This document shows, piece after piece, positions 7,141 to 14,144 of a DNA stretch of 20,145 nucleotides. The stretch is from CAYSHJ01 sp964589725 (GTDB lineage Bacteria; Planctomycetota; Planctomycetia; Planctomycetales; Planctomycetaceae), in NCBI GenBank assembly GCA_964589725.1, contig CAZPUJ010000555.1:1-20145 (forward strand), read 5' to 3'. Under the pieces are notes generated by a model, which did no database searches, was not told the DNA's origin, and saw only the letters and a program-made list of their open reading frames with translations. A program made the translations under genes and the position numbers. Each line of letters begins with the position of its first letter. The first letter of the stretch is position 1.

Positions 7141-7629
7141 CTATTCCGACTGACACCGGAAGCGCACATCTGTCGCGTCGCACGCGGCGGCCAGTTCGAG
7201 TTCGTCGAAGCTCAAGCCGTTCAACGCTTCGGCCGAGTCCAGCCGTCCCACGCGATAGGCTCCCGGCTGGAGACGGATCGACCTGCCCGTTTTCTGCCGG
7301 ATGACCTGTTCGATTTCTTCGGACGTCGGTCGAGCGGAGGCGGTGCGGATTGAGGCCCAACGTTGCGTCGAGTCCTTCGCATCGACTTGCGATCCGGGCG
7401 GCAGGTAGATCGTACCGTTGTTGAAATCGACGGCGAACGCGATCACGCCGGGAATGAAAAACAGCAACAGGCCGACGGCATCCAGCGCGACAACTTTCGG
7501 GTCGAGCTCTCCCGGCGGCTGGCCCTTGCGTTCGGGCCAGAAGATCGTCCCGCAGCCCGAAAGCTGCACGATCAACGCCGCGACGATCAGACACTGCGTT
7601 CCTCGCCATCGCTGCGGAAAAGCCGACAT
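7141..7629 (-). CDS. Small lipoprotein with a conserved membrane segment
   Basis: The product has 162 residues. The signal peptide LIVAALIVQLSGC gives a lipobox LSGC with the lipidated cysteine at C26. The segment LDPKVVALDAVGLLLFFIPGVIAFAVDFNNGTIYLP (residues ~43-78) has a conserved hydrophobic helix seen in a family of bacterial lipoproteins of unknown function, which are sometimes mis-named after unrelated enzymes. The remainder is soluble and helical. The start at 7629 is supported by GAGGGAGA about 7-9 nt upstream on the minus strand. It is the only gene of its unit; its upstream neighbour is a decayed WD40 piece. Confidence 0.8.
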   Translation of the reverse strand: MSAFPQRWRGTQCLIVAALIVQLSGCGTIFWPERKGQPPGELDPKVVALDAVGLLLFFIPGVIAFAVDFNNGTIYLPPGSQVDAKDSTQRWASIRTASARPTSEEIEQVIRQKTGRSIRLQPGAYRVGRLDSAEALNGLSFDELELAAACDATDVRFRCQSE

Positions 7630-7859
7630 TCGAGTTCTCCCTCACGCAATCCACCCACCAATGAGTTTTTGCGGCGGGAGGGTATTTCAAACGAAGGAAT
7701 GGCTCAAGATGAGTCGGCTCCGGTGAAACACATACGCACACATCATCATGCGTCGTCCGGAAATCAAACCGTCCGAAGACACGGAAACGGCGCAGCAGTT
7801 GGAGTAGCGATTCGCCAAGACTGAACGACGAAGTCGGAGCAGGTGCCTGACCCGAAGTC

Positions 7860-7925
7860 TTCCCACACTTTGAGCGTCTTGTCCGCACTCGACGAGACCA
7901 GCCGCTGACCGTCCCTTTTCCGACC
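7860..7925 (-). pseudogene. Fragment of a WD40-repeat protein
   Basis: The minus frame reads KRDGQRLVSSSADKTLKVWE, an almost canonical WD40 blade (DG..LVSSSxDKTLKVW). Flanking codons in the same frame do not look like further blades, and the homology stops at CAGGTGCCTGACCC, a motif similar to other repeats in this region. It is a leftover of a larger propeller protein. The rest of 7630-8070 shows no gene. Confidence 0.6.
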
Positions 7926-8070
7926 AAGTGCGTCATTATGCGATGTGCCGAGGGGCGGTTGGGAATCCGAGTCGAACTGGGACGAATTCGGCTGCGACAA
8001 ATGAAGGTCTCTGGTTAACGTTTACCAGCGTGCCTTCCTACGAGTCAACATTGCGTTGAGGGATTCCGCT

Positions 8071-8289
8071 ATGTCAGTCATCGTCTTAGATCAGCAAGCC
8101 ACTGAGCGGCTGCAAGCCGTTACTGATCGTGCCGAAGTTCGTGATGCGAATGGTCGATTTCTCGGAATGTCTACGCCATTCTCCGCGCTGTTCCCACCCA
8201 TGTCTCGTGAAGAGCTGGACCGCCGAACCGCCGAGCCAGGTGGCCGCCCACTGGCCGACATTCTCGGCGATTTTGAGTCGCGAGCATGA
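8071..8289 (+). CDS. Putative antitoxin of a type II toxin-antitoxin pair
   Basis: The product has 72 residues. It starts at ATG 8071 (GAGGGA about 9 nt upstream) and ends in TGA overlapping the ATG of the toxin-like frame (ATGA), the usual antitoxin-toxin layout. The sequence MSVIVLDQQATERLQAVTDR is followed by a conserved-looking segment with DANGRFLG and a Pro-rich, acidic C-terminus that could embrace a RelE/ParE-like toxin. No DNA-binding motif is obvious. I infer its role mainly from its small size, the coupling and the toxin-like neighbour. Confidence 0.6.
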   Translation: MSVIVLDQQATERLQAVTDRAEVRDANGRFLGMSTPFSALFPPMSREELDRRTAEPGGRPLADILGDFESRA

Positions 8290-8468
8290 AGTTCACAGTG
8301 CTCTGGAAGCCGTCCGCGGAACAAGAATTGGCACAGATCTGGGAAAGCGCAAACGATCGTCGCGACATCACGATGGCCTCAAGCCTCCCCATCGGAAGGA
8401 GTCAGACATTGAACGTGGCGATCAGGTGGTTGGACGCAAGCGCGAATCAATGGCGTCGTTGCGGTTGA
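8286..8468 (+). pseudogene. ParE/RelE-like toxin, truncated
   Basis: The first ~32 residues (MKFTVLWKPSAEQELAQIWE, then SANDRRDITMAS) match the N-terminal helix pattern of ParE-like toxins (VxWxPxAExELAxIW). After that the frame turns into sequence that resembles no toxin (SLPIGRSQTLNV...) and runs into the 3' end of the convergent HNH gene. The family is normally ~95-100 residues; only 60 codons remain here and the C-terminal strands are absent, so the toxin is probably inactive. The breakpoint is near 8385-8425. Confidence 0.6.
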
Positions 8469-8817
8469 ATTGCAAAAGGTACTCCGTGGCCCGGCCGATC
8501 GCGGTGAGCGGAATGATGCGGCCCTGTCGAAGCCGAAAGTGCTTGTGCCAATTGTCTCGGCGTGGATTGAACAACCGGACAACGCGGCCGGTCTCCAAGT
8601 CCATCGACGACAGATCGCTACCTTTGAGCCGATTGCAATCGAAGCACGACCAAGCCAAATTCAACGACGTTGTTTCACCGCCATGCCTTCGGGAGATGAG
8701 GTGATCCGGTTCATGGGCAAAGGTGGCTTCTCGTTCGTGGATGAGGCAGTACTCGCAACGCTGCTTCGCACGCTCTCGAATCTCCCGTCTGAGCCGAACA
8801 GGGATTCGCTGGCTCAT
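8422..8817 (-). CDS. HNH endonuclease
   Basis: The product has 131 residues. A zinc site CEYC (C21, C24) pairs with CFDC (C58, C61), and the ββα-metal core EPDHLISRRHGG-ETTSLNLAW (catalytic H39, N53) is followed by NRLKGSDL. The C-terminal part FNPRRDNWHKHF and LTAIGRATEYLLQFNR matches a subfamily common in cyanobacteria and planctomycetes. The gene starts with ATG overlapping the stop of the upstream small gene (ATGA at 8814-8817), so the two are translationally coupled. The last residues (NDAIDSRLRPTT) end earlier than the family usually does, probably trimmed by the same event that cut the convergent toxin gene. Its target (foreign or own DNA) is unknown. Confidence 0.88.
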   Translation of the reverse strand: MSQRIPVRLRREIRERAKQRCEYCLIHEREATFAHEPDHLISRRHGGETTSLNLAWSCFDCNRLKGSDLSSMDLETGRVVRLFNPRRDNWHKHFRLRQGRIIPLTAIGRATEYLLQFNRNDAIDSRLRPTT

Positions 8818-9089
8818 GGCCGCTTCACCCCGCGCAGTTTGGCCTTGAGTCGCCGAAACAGGCTCTCGGCGTGAGCAAATTCATCCAGATCGCGACGGTC
8901 CTGATCCGAGAGTGTTCCTTCACGGTTCTTCTCCAGGAGCTGACTGGCACGTCGCTGGAGGGCGGGAGACGGGTGATAATCCAAAACCGCGTCGCGAGGC
9001 GGAGACGTCGCGAGGAATTCCGCGATTTCGTCGAAGATGCTGCGCTGTGTTTTCCGTTTGGCGGATCGGGCGGTTTTGGTGGGCATCAT
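8814..9089 (-). CDS. Small partner protein encoded with the HNH endonuclease
   Basis: The product has 91 residues: a basic N-terminus (MMPTKTARSAKRKTQ), then helices with FDEIAEFLATSPPRDAV, QRRASQLLEKNREGTLSDQD and RRDLDEFAHAESLFRRLKAK. The pattern Q-RxSQLLEKN-(E)GxLSxxE/D-x-ELDxxxxxE is familiar from short genes directly upstream of HNH endonucleases in cyanobacteria and planctomycetes. The start at 9089 (or 9086) is preceded by GAGGAG on the minus strand with spacing 5-8. Coupling to the HNH gene by an ATGA overlap suggests a fixed stoichiometry, for instance an immunity or antitoxin-like partner; this is inference. The first 44 bp of this gene recur at 10069-10112. Confidence 0.75.
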   Translation of the reverse strand: MMPTKTARSAKRKTQRSIFDEIAEFLATSPPRDAVLDYHPSPALQRRASQLLEKNREGTLSDQDRRDLDEFAHAESLFRRLKAKLRGVKRP

Positions 9090-9240
9090 TCTGACTCCTC
9101 GCGGGGTCGTGTTCGACCGGCGCGCGACAAGTTCAAGACCAGGATTGTCCCAATCTGGCACTTCCGAATTCAAATTGCAATATGGATGCGACCGACACGA
9201 GTCGAAATCAGGCGAGCAAAAAACAGATGCTGCGGGAGGC

Positions 9241-9414
9241 GTGACGGTCAAGCAGACGGAAACATTCGCGTCGGTCGCGGTCGTCGCGCACGATGTTTCG
9301 GCGTTCGAGGCCGCGCTGCGTGACATGATAAACGCCATCAGCGATGTTCAGTCGAGGTTGGCGAGGCATGGGGCACCCTCAAATGCCGGGGTCAGCTACC
9401 GTGCTTCGATTTAA
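9241..9414 (+). CDS. Possible small hypothetical ORF; otherwise unassigned stretch 9090-9410
   Basis: A GTG at 9241, overlapping the stop of a 20-codon ORF that starts at ATG 9183 (GTGA overlap), opens a 57-residue frame VTVKQTETFASVAVVAHDVS... with a helical, well-formed look. GGGAGG lies too close to the GTG to be a normal Shine-Dalgarno. I do not recognise the peptide. It may be a real tiny gene, a remnant, or chance; nothing else is visible in 9090-9410. Confidence 0.2.
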   Translation: MTVKQTETFASVAVVAHDVSAFEAALRDMINAISDVQSRLARHGAPSNAGVSYRASI

Positions 9415-9653
9415 GTGGTACGGCCGATGACCGCTTTTCGGCCACGACGTGTGCTGCGAGTGGTTGGCTGTTTCGCGAATTGAGCGAGGTGCGCTTCTGC
9501 CGCGGCGAGCAGTTGTTCGTCCTCCGCGTCCCAGGCGTCGGCATCAGCCCATCCCGCGACATTGCAGAGCAGTTGACCGAGACGCCAATCGGGATAGCGT
9601 CGGCTGAGTTCATCAACCCGTTTCAACAATCGAGTCCGTCGCGTGGGATTCAT
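9411..9653 (-). CDS. Small hypothetical protein (80 residues)
   Basis: The sequence MNPTRRTRLLKRVDELSRRY, followed by PDWRLGQLLCNVAGWAD and AWDAEDEQLLAAAEAHL, has the pattern (RYPDWRxGQLxxNVAxW...W(D)xEDExLLAA) of a small protein common in planctomycete and cyanobacterial accessory regions. I know no function. The start ATG (9651-9653) overlaps the stop of the ParB-like fragment upstream (ATGA), so it was probably the second gene of a two-gene unit. The C-terminus is basic (TRSTRRGRK). Confidence 0.6.
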   Translation of the reverse strand: MNPTRRTRLLKRVDELSRRYPDWRLGQLLCNVAGWADADAWDAEDEQLLAAAEAHLAQFAKQPTTRSTRRGRKAVIGRTT

Positions 9654-9766
9654 GGCAGCCCATCCAATGAGTTTCCGTGTTTGGCAATCTGTCGTGCTAA
9701 CTTTTCCGGTGACGCTCCTTGAACCCGGCTTGTCGGAAAATGCAATTCGCTGGGGTCAACCTGCAT
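9650..9766 (-). pseudogene. ParB-like nuclease-domain fragment
   Basis: From ATG 9766 the frame reads MQVDPSELHFPTSRVQGASP, then EKLARQIAKHGNSLDGLP, and stops after 38 residues. This is the start of small ParB/Srx-fold proteins (hPxxLxxxxSR-x-GADPxKL..QIxxHG-S..GhPP), which normally continue with a GVTRATR-type motif for another 60-100 residues. The body of the protein is missing, presumably by an internal deletion joining it to the 80-residue gene. Not expected to be functional. Confidence 0.5.
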
Positions 9767-9933
9767 TATTTCGCGATCCGATCCCAAGCCTCCATCGCGC
9801 TTTCGCGAAGCGGCTGTTCGACGGCGGTGAATCAAGCTTGCGAGCGATTGGAACGAGATGCGGAGTTCGCCGCGCGCACGTTGGCTTTGCGAGAGATGTG
9901 GAGGCGAAGCGGGCCATGAAGCGTGTGGAATGC

Positions 9934-10060
9934 GGGGTCAGGTGTTCTGATTTCTGTTTTGGCGTCACGAACGGATGCCAACTTCGATCGCACGACTGAA
10001 TGGCGAATGATGTTACGGGTGGATTGCGGGGCCAAAACAAAAATCAGAACACCTGACCCC
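9934..10060. repeat. 30-bp inverted repeat enclosing 67 bp
   Basis: The arm 9934-9963 begins GGGGTCAGGTGTTCTGATTT and is the reverse complement of 10031-10060 with one mismatch in 30. The 127-bp unit has no coding sequence of its own and could fold into a long hairpin. Related GGGGTCAGGT/ACCTGACCCC motifs occur at 7840-7852, 9389, 9751 and 12322, so it looks like a member of a dispersed repeat family. The wider 9767-10258 interval has no other feature than this and the copy at 10069. Confidence 0.7.
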
Positions 10061-12314
10061 TCTCCATCGTGTTTTCCGTTTGGCGGATCGGGCGGTTTTG
10101 GTGGGCATCATTTGGGCTCCTCGCAGGATAGTGTAACCAAGCACCCGCGGTTTTCAGCAAGACCGACCCGCGTTTGGAATTGGCCGAAGTCCGTGGTGAT
10201 GGCGAGCGGCGTCTGTGCCGGATAATTCCGAAGGGCCTGAACTCGGATTCATCAATAAACGGTTCCTGACACCTTTGCATGCCCTCACCTTTGCATGCCC
10301 TCACCTCCGCTTCCGAGTCGGGTGCTCCCATCAGGAACTCGCCCGCCGGGATCAGGACGAATTCCATTCGCGTGGACTTCGGCGGTTCGTTCGATGGCGC
10401 AGGGATTGGCGGTGGCGGTTTAGGAGCGAACATCGCGATGTTGTTCGCTGGCGCGCGGTTGGCAAGATAGCTCTGCATGAAATAGGACACGGCGAGGAAC
10501 AGCGCGAGGATGCCGATGACGCTCAGCACCAGTTCTTTCGGTTCCACCAGGCGGCCCGCCACGTCGAAGTATTTGCGGGTCCGCTTGAAATTGGCGACGG
10601 CGCGGGCGGGGCGGTTCTTGGCGAGGTCGCGGAGCAGACGCTCCATCTTTGGCGTGTCGCGTTTGAGTTTGAGATACCGTTTCACCAGCGGCGAGAGGCG
10701 GTCGTACTGCTTGCGTTTGACGGCGTCGTCGATGTCTTGACGCAGCGACGAGCACTCGTCCGCGAGTTCGCTGACTTCCGACAGCAATTGACCATGCTCG
10801 TTGGTGCGCGCGACGACGGGGATCAACTCCAGCGCTTGTAGTGCTCCTGCGTAGTCGTAGTTCTGGATCAACGTCCGAGCCTTCTCGCAGGCGGCGGCGC
10901 ATTGCTCGCGACCTTCGCGCAACACGCGGTCAAGCTCGGCTTCCACCTTGGGGAGTTCCTGCTGGGCCCAGCGAGTGTACTCGGCGATCTTGGAGCTTTT
11001 CGACGTGGCCAACTGTTTGAGGAAGCGGATGGCCTGTTCCAGATTGCCCTCCCGCCGCGCTCGCGCGATCGCTTGCTGGCACTGCCGCGCCTTCACCAAT
11101 TGTTCGTCCGCCAGCGACGCGACGACAGACACCGCCGCGGGAGCCTCAGCCGGTGAGGACCACGGTCGCGTGGAGGGCTTGAAGTCCACCGTCGTGGCCG
11201 CGACCTTCAGGTATCCGTCGAGCGCCTCGACCACCTGCCGCATCGACGCGAACCGGGCGCTGGGCCGCTTGGCCATCATCTTCAAACAGATGGATTCCAA
11301 CTGCGGATCGACATCCGGTCGCAGCGCCGACGGCGGACGCGGATTCCGCGTCAGAATCTGCGCCAGCACCGCAGCGATCGAGCCTCGAAACGGAAGCTGG
11401 CCGGTCAACAGTTCGTACAGAATGACGCCTAGGCTGTAGAGATCGCTGAGCGGCCCGATCTTTTTGATCTGTCCATCAGCCTGCTCGGGCGACATGTACG
11501 CGGGCGAGCCGAGAATGGCACCCGATTGTGTCAGCCGGATGTCGCCCGTGATCGCCGTCTCGCAGGCCAAGCCGAAATCCATGACGATCGGCTCGCCGCG
11601 AACATCCAGCATGACGTTGCCGGGCTTGAGATCGCGATGCACGACGCCTCGCCCGTGAGCATGCTGCAAAGCGTCAGCCAACTTGCGGACCAGCATGGCC
11701 GCCTGTGGCTGAGGGATGAGTTCCTGCTGATCCTGACCGAGAAATTCCGATAGCGACCGCCCCTCGATGTACGCCATCGCGATGTAATGCGTGCCGTCCG
11801 ATTGGCCCACGTCGTACACGCGACAGATGTTGGGATGGTCCAGATTCCCGGTCGCGCGTGCCTCGCGATAAAACCGCTGCAGGAGTTCGATGTTGTCGGC
11901 GCTGCTCGTGCTGCGGAACTTCGGCAGTTTGAGAGCGACTTGACGCTGGGTGTCGGGATCGTGAGCCAAGTAGACAATGCCCATCGCACCTTGGCCAAGA
12001 ATCCCAATCAACCGGTAGCGGCCAATCCGGCCCGCCGAAGTCTCTGCCCCATCGGGTAGGCTTTCGTCGTTGTCGTCGTCGGAGCCCGGAAAGTTTTCTG
12101 GCGGGATGGTCTCGCGTCCAGTCAGCGTGCCTTCCAGCGAAGAGGGCAATGGGGAAGGCGTTGGAGCAGACGGCGGGACCGTCATTTGTCCCGAGGCTGA
12201 ACTCGAATTACCGCGTGCTGGCTGAGATCGCGGCGGCCTGTCCGGCGGGTCATTTTCGAGCGGATGTTCGCCCGAAGGTGACGACTGAGACTGATCGACA
12301 CGCTCGACGGCCAT
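10044..12314 (-). CDS. Ser/Thr protein kinase (Hanks type), membrane-anchored, C-terminal FGE-like domain lost
   Basis: The start at ATG 12314 (MAVERVDQ) gives 756 residues; an upstream ATG at 12395 exists but its extension contains repeat-like sequence. Residues 1-95 are Pro/Ser-rich and disordered. The kinase domain is ~100-370: glycine loop GILGQGAMGIVYLA, catalytic lysine K129, helix-C E151, HRDLKPGN (226-233), DFG (246-248) and SPAYMSPEQ. A helical/coiled region (~400-590), one membrane helix (594-613) and a Pro linker follow. Then comes MEFVLIPAGEFLMGAPDSE (650-668), the start of a formylglycine-generating-enzyme/sulfatase-modifying-factor domain. That domain breaks off at a tandem repeat and the last ~80 residues are read-through. 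The kinase part looks active; the FGE-like sensor or binding domain is gone. Confidence 0.85.
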   Translation of the reverse strand: MAVERVDQSQSSPSGEHPLENDPPDRPPRSQPARGNSSSASGQMTVPPSAPTPSPLPSSLEGTLTGRETIPPENFPGSDDDNDESLPDGAETSAGRIGRYRLIGILGQGAMGIVYLAHDPDTQRQVALKLPKFRSTSSADNIELLQRFYREARATGNLDHPNICRVYDVGQSDGTHYIAMAYIEGRSLSEFLGQDQQELIPQPQAAMLVRKLADALQHAHGRGVVHRDLKPGNVMLDVRGEPIVMDFGLACETAITGDIRLTQSGAILGSPAYMSPEQADGQIKKIGPLSDLYSLGVILYELLTGQLPFRGSIAAVLAQILTRNPRPPSALRPDVDPQLESICLKMMAKRPSARFASMRQVVEALDGYLKVAATTVDFKPSTRPWSSPAEAPAAVSVVASLADEQLVKARQCQQAIARARREGNLEQAIRFLKQLATSKSSKIAEYTRWAQQELPKVEAELDRVLREGREQCAAACEKARTLIQNYDYAGALQALELIPVVARTNEHGQLLSEVSELADECSSLRQDIDDAVKRKQYDRLSPLVKRYLKLKRDTPKMERLLRDLAKNRPARAVANFKRTRKYFDVAGRLVEPKELVLSVIGILALFLAVSYFMQSYLANRAPANNIAMFAPKPPPPIPAPSNEPPKSTRMEFVLIPAGEFLMGAPDSEAEVRACKGEGMQRCQEPFIDESEFRPFGIIRHRRRSPSPRTSANSKRGSVLLKTAGAWLHYPARSPNDAHQNRPIRQTENTMERGQVF
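10069..10112 (-). pseudogene. Truncated second copy of the HNH-partner gene start
   Basis: The 44 bp at 10069-10112 are identical to 9047-9090. They encode MMPTKTARSAKRKT behind a similar ribosome site (GAGGAG). The copy breaks off at 10068, where the repeat arm ending at 10060 begins. Upstream similarity is weaker (CTCCTCGC then divergence). It is out of frame within the kinase gene's spurious 3' extension. Confidence 0.75.
10261..10302. repeat. GGTTCCTGAC repeat with 16-bp tandem duplication
   Basis: GGTTCCTGAC at 10261 is followed by two exact tandem copies of ACCTTTGCATGCCCTC (10271-10286, 10287-10302). On the minus strand this reads as ...AAAGGTGTCAGGAACC, which I recall as a frequent dispersed repeat in planctomycete genomes. 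It lies exactly where the kinase loses its FGE-like domain. Confidence 0.7.
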
Positions 12315-12418
12315 CGTGGCGCACCTGACCCCAAGCTTCCACACGGAATCGCACCCCGCAACACTTCTCTTGGCGGAGCATTCTGTCAAAGGCAACCATG
12401 TTGGGCAACGGACTGGTT

Positions 12419-12458
12419 CCCTCTCCCCCGCATCGGGGGAGAGGGTCAGGGTGAGGGG
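12419..12458 (+). repeat. REP-like palindromic element, copy B
   Basis: A CCCTCTCCCCCG-CAT-CGGGGGAGAGGG hairpin is followed by the tail TCAGGGTGAGGGGG. With copy C, in the opposite orientation 100 bp downstream, it can form a long-range hairpin in the 12315-12661 gap between two minus-strand genes. The gap has no gene. Confidence 0.85.
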
Positions 12459-12557
12459 GTTTTCGAAAATCGATCGAGCTTCGATGACGAGTTTAAGTCT
12501 CTACACATTCACGTCTCTACAAGGGGTTCTGCCGCAACCGATCGCTGACCTGTGTTC

Positions 12558-12600
12558 GCCCCCTCACCCTAGTCCTCTCCCCCGATGCGGGGGAGAGGGG
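12558..12600 (-). repeat. REP-like palindromic element, copy C (inverted)
   Basis: Read on the minus strand it is CCCTCTCCCCCGCATCGGGG, then GAGAGGACTAGGGTGAGGGG. It differs from copy B at only a few positions and is inverted relative to it. It lies about 60 bp past the stop of the isomerase-like gene. Confidence 0.85.
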
Positions 12601-12661
12601 ACCGGAAATCCTCGAACATGTGCTGCAGAGTTAGGTGGCGTGTGGCATTTACGGACGGTTC

Positions 12662-13483
12662 TCAACCGCGCAGGCCCACTTCGCGCATCAGGCGGTCGGT
12701 GGCGGAGTAGGCTTCGCGGACCCAGTCTTCGATCTTGGCGGGGTCGGGCGAATATTCCAGCTCGATGGACATCGTGCCTTCCATGCCGAGGGCTTTGACC
12801 TCGCGCAAGTATGGTAGGAAGTCGACGACGCCGCGGCCGGGAGGCAGGTCTCCGTGGACCTTGCCATCGCAGTCCGAGATATGCACGTGAATGGCTTTGC
12901 CCTTGAGCCGGCGCAATTCCTCGGGGGCGACTTTCGCGAGGCACAGGTGCGAAACGTCGATGTTCGCTCGCAAGGCGGGATGATTCACGTCGTCGATGAA
13001 CCGCGCCATGCGATCCACGTTGTTCAGCAACGACAGCGCGAACGGTTCCAGCTCGAGGGCGATCTTGACTCCGAGCAACTCGGCATACTCGGCCAATTGG
13101 CGGCACGTGCGGACCCCGGTCGCCCATTGCTCGGCGGGCGGGATGACTTCCTGATTCCAGATGTACTCGCCCAGCACCAGCAGGACGTTCTTGGCTTCGT
13201 ACTCGTAGGCCAGATCGAGGAACTTCTTCGTGCGGTCGACATGAAACCGCTGTACGCTGGGGTTGAAGTCGATCAGCCCGACGGCGACACAACAGATCGA
13301 CACAATCGGCAGTCCGGCCTTGTCGCATTCCCGCTTGATCAGCCGCCGCTCGCGAACGTCGATGTCCAGCGGATCGGCGAAGATGTCGATCGTGTCGAAG
13401 CCCAGTTCCTTCGTTTTGTGAATGCCCCAAGCCGTCTCGCGGCCGGACTGCGCCCAAGCGGAATTGATCAAGCCAAGTTTCAT
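12662..13483 (-). CDS. Sugar phosphate isomerase/epimerase-like TIM-barrel protein
   Basis: The product has 273 residues, starting at MKLGLINSAW (ATG 13483); upstream codons do not fit the family. The AP-endonuclease-2/xylose-isomerase TIM-barrel pattern is clear: FDTIDIFADP, LPIVSICCVAVG, VLLVLGEYIW, KIALELEPF, RANIDVSHL, IHVHISDCDGKVHGDLPPG and GTMSIELEYS. The metal-binding acids and histidine expected in this fold are the Glu in ALELEPF, the Asp and His of IDVSHL, HISDCD and the final SIELEY. It is cytoplasmic, without a signal peptide. Likely isomerase or epimerase action on sugars or inositol derivatives; the substrate cannot be named. No partner genes of sugar catabolism lie nearby. Confidence 0.85.
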   Translation of the reverse strand: MKLGLINSAWAQSGRETAWGIHKTKELGFDTIDIFADPLDIDVRERRLIKRECDKAGLPIVSICCVAVGLIDFNPSVQRFHVDRTKKFLDLAYEYEAKNVLLVLGEYIWNQEVIPPAEQWATGVRTCRQLAEYAELLGVKIALELEPFALSLLNNVDRMARFIDDVNHPALRANIDVSHLCLAKVAPEELRRLKGKAIHVHISDCDGKVHGDLPPGRGVVDFLPYLREVKALGMEGTMSIELEYSPDPAKIEDWVREAYSATDRLMREVGLRG

Positions 13484-13652
13484 GCGAGCCTCGCCGAAGT
13501 GAAATCCGGAACTCGAAATCCGAATGTCAAAACAAATTTCAAAGGCCAAAACTCAATCGGCAGAACAGGGTGATTGGCGGCGACTTAACTCTGCTGATTC
13601 CGCCTAATCAAAGACTATCGCCAGCCGCTCGTCGAGCACGATCAGGCGCGAA

Positions 13653-14144
13653 CTAGAACAGCGGCTTGCGGCCCAGCTTGCGGCGGATCACGGCCCATTG
13701 GCCGGCGTGCATTGTCCAGTGAGTCCCTTGTAGGCTGAAGAGGTCACCGATCGAGCGAATGTAGCCACGAAACTGTTCGGGCGCTGGACGATCGAATTCG
13801 GCATCCGAGACCTTCTCCAGCGCGGCCAATGTGGCGGCTCGCACCTTGGTGTAAAGGTCCAGCAACTCTGGCTTCGAGTGAAACGCTTTCGGGTCATCGA
13901 CACTGGCAGTTTCCGGCGTGTAGCGAGGCGCGAATCCGTCGGGCAGAGCCGGCATGCTGTCCGGACAGGCGGCGCTGACCATTCCGTGCTCGGCGTTGAT
14001 CAAGTGCCCCAACTGCCACGCGATGTGGTTGCAGTTGGGAACAGGGCGCACGAGCAACTCGGCGTCACTCATGTCGGCGAGATACATTCGGACAATGTTG
14101 TCCGCTTGATCGAGATTCAGACGAATGGCTTCGCGAGTGTTCAT
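13653..14144 (-). CDS. DinB-like putative metalloprotein
   Basis: The product has 163 residues, starting at MNTREAIRLNLDQAD (ATG 14144), with the Shine-Dalgarno AGGAGA about 6 nt upstream; the longer frame to 14264 is unlikely. The four-helix-bundle DinB/YfiT pattern shows a first helix, then NHIAWQLGHLINAEH with H47, and GTHWTMHAGQW with H142 and H146, the three-histidine metal site of the family. DinB-like proteins include thiol-dependent S-transferases and damage-induced proteins; which applies here is not visible. It stands alone, with no sign of a DNA-damage box upstream that I can identify. Confidence 0.8.
   Translation of the reverse strand: MNTREAIRLNLDQADNIVRMYLADMSDAELLVRPVPNCNHIAWQLGHLINAEHGMVSAACPDSMPALPDGFAPRYTPETASVDDPKAFHSKPELLDLYTKVRAATLAALEKVSDAEFDRPAPEQFRGYIRSIGDLFSLQGTHWTMHAGQWAVIRRKLGRKPLF

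Noticed and set aside
7130..7936. Minus-strand frame of 268 codons
   Set aside because: It overlaps the lipoprotein in another frame; the lipobox and conserved helix support the 162-residue frame instead.
9719..9919. Plus-strand frame of 66 codons in the accessory region
   Set aside because: It looks weakly protein-like (ACERLERDAEFAARTLALRE) but has no ribosome site, overlaps the ParB-like fragment and matches no family I know.
12564..13457. Minus-strand frame of 297 codons
   Set aside because: Shadow of the isomerase-like gene, Arg-rich and without motifs.
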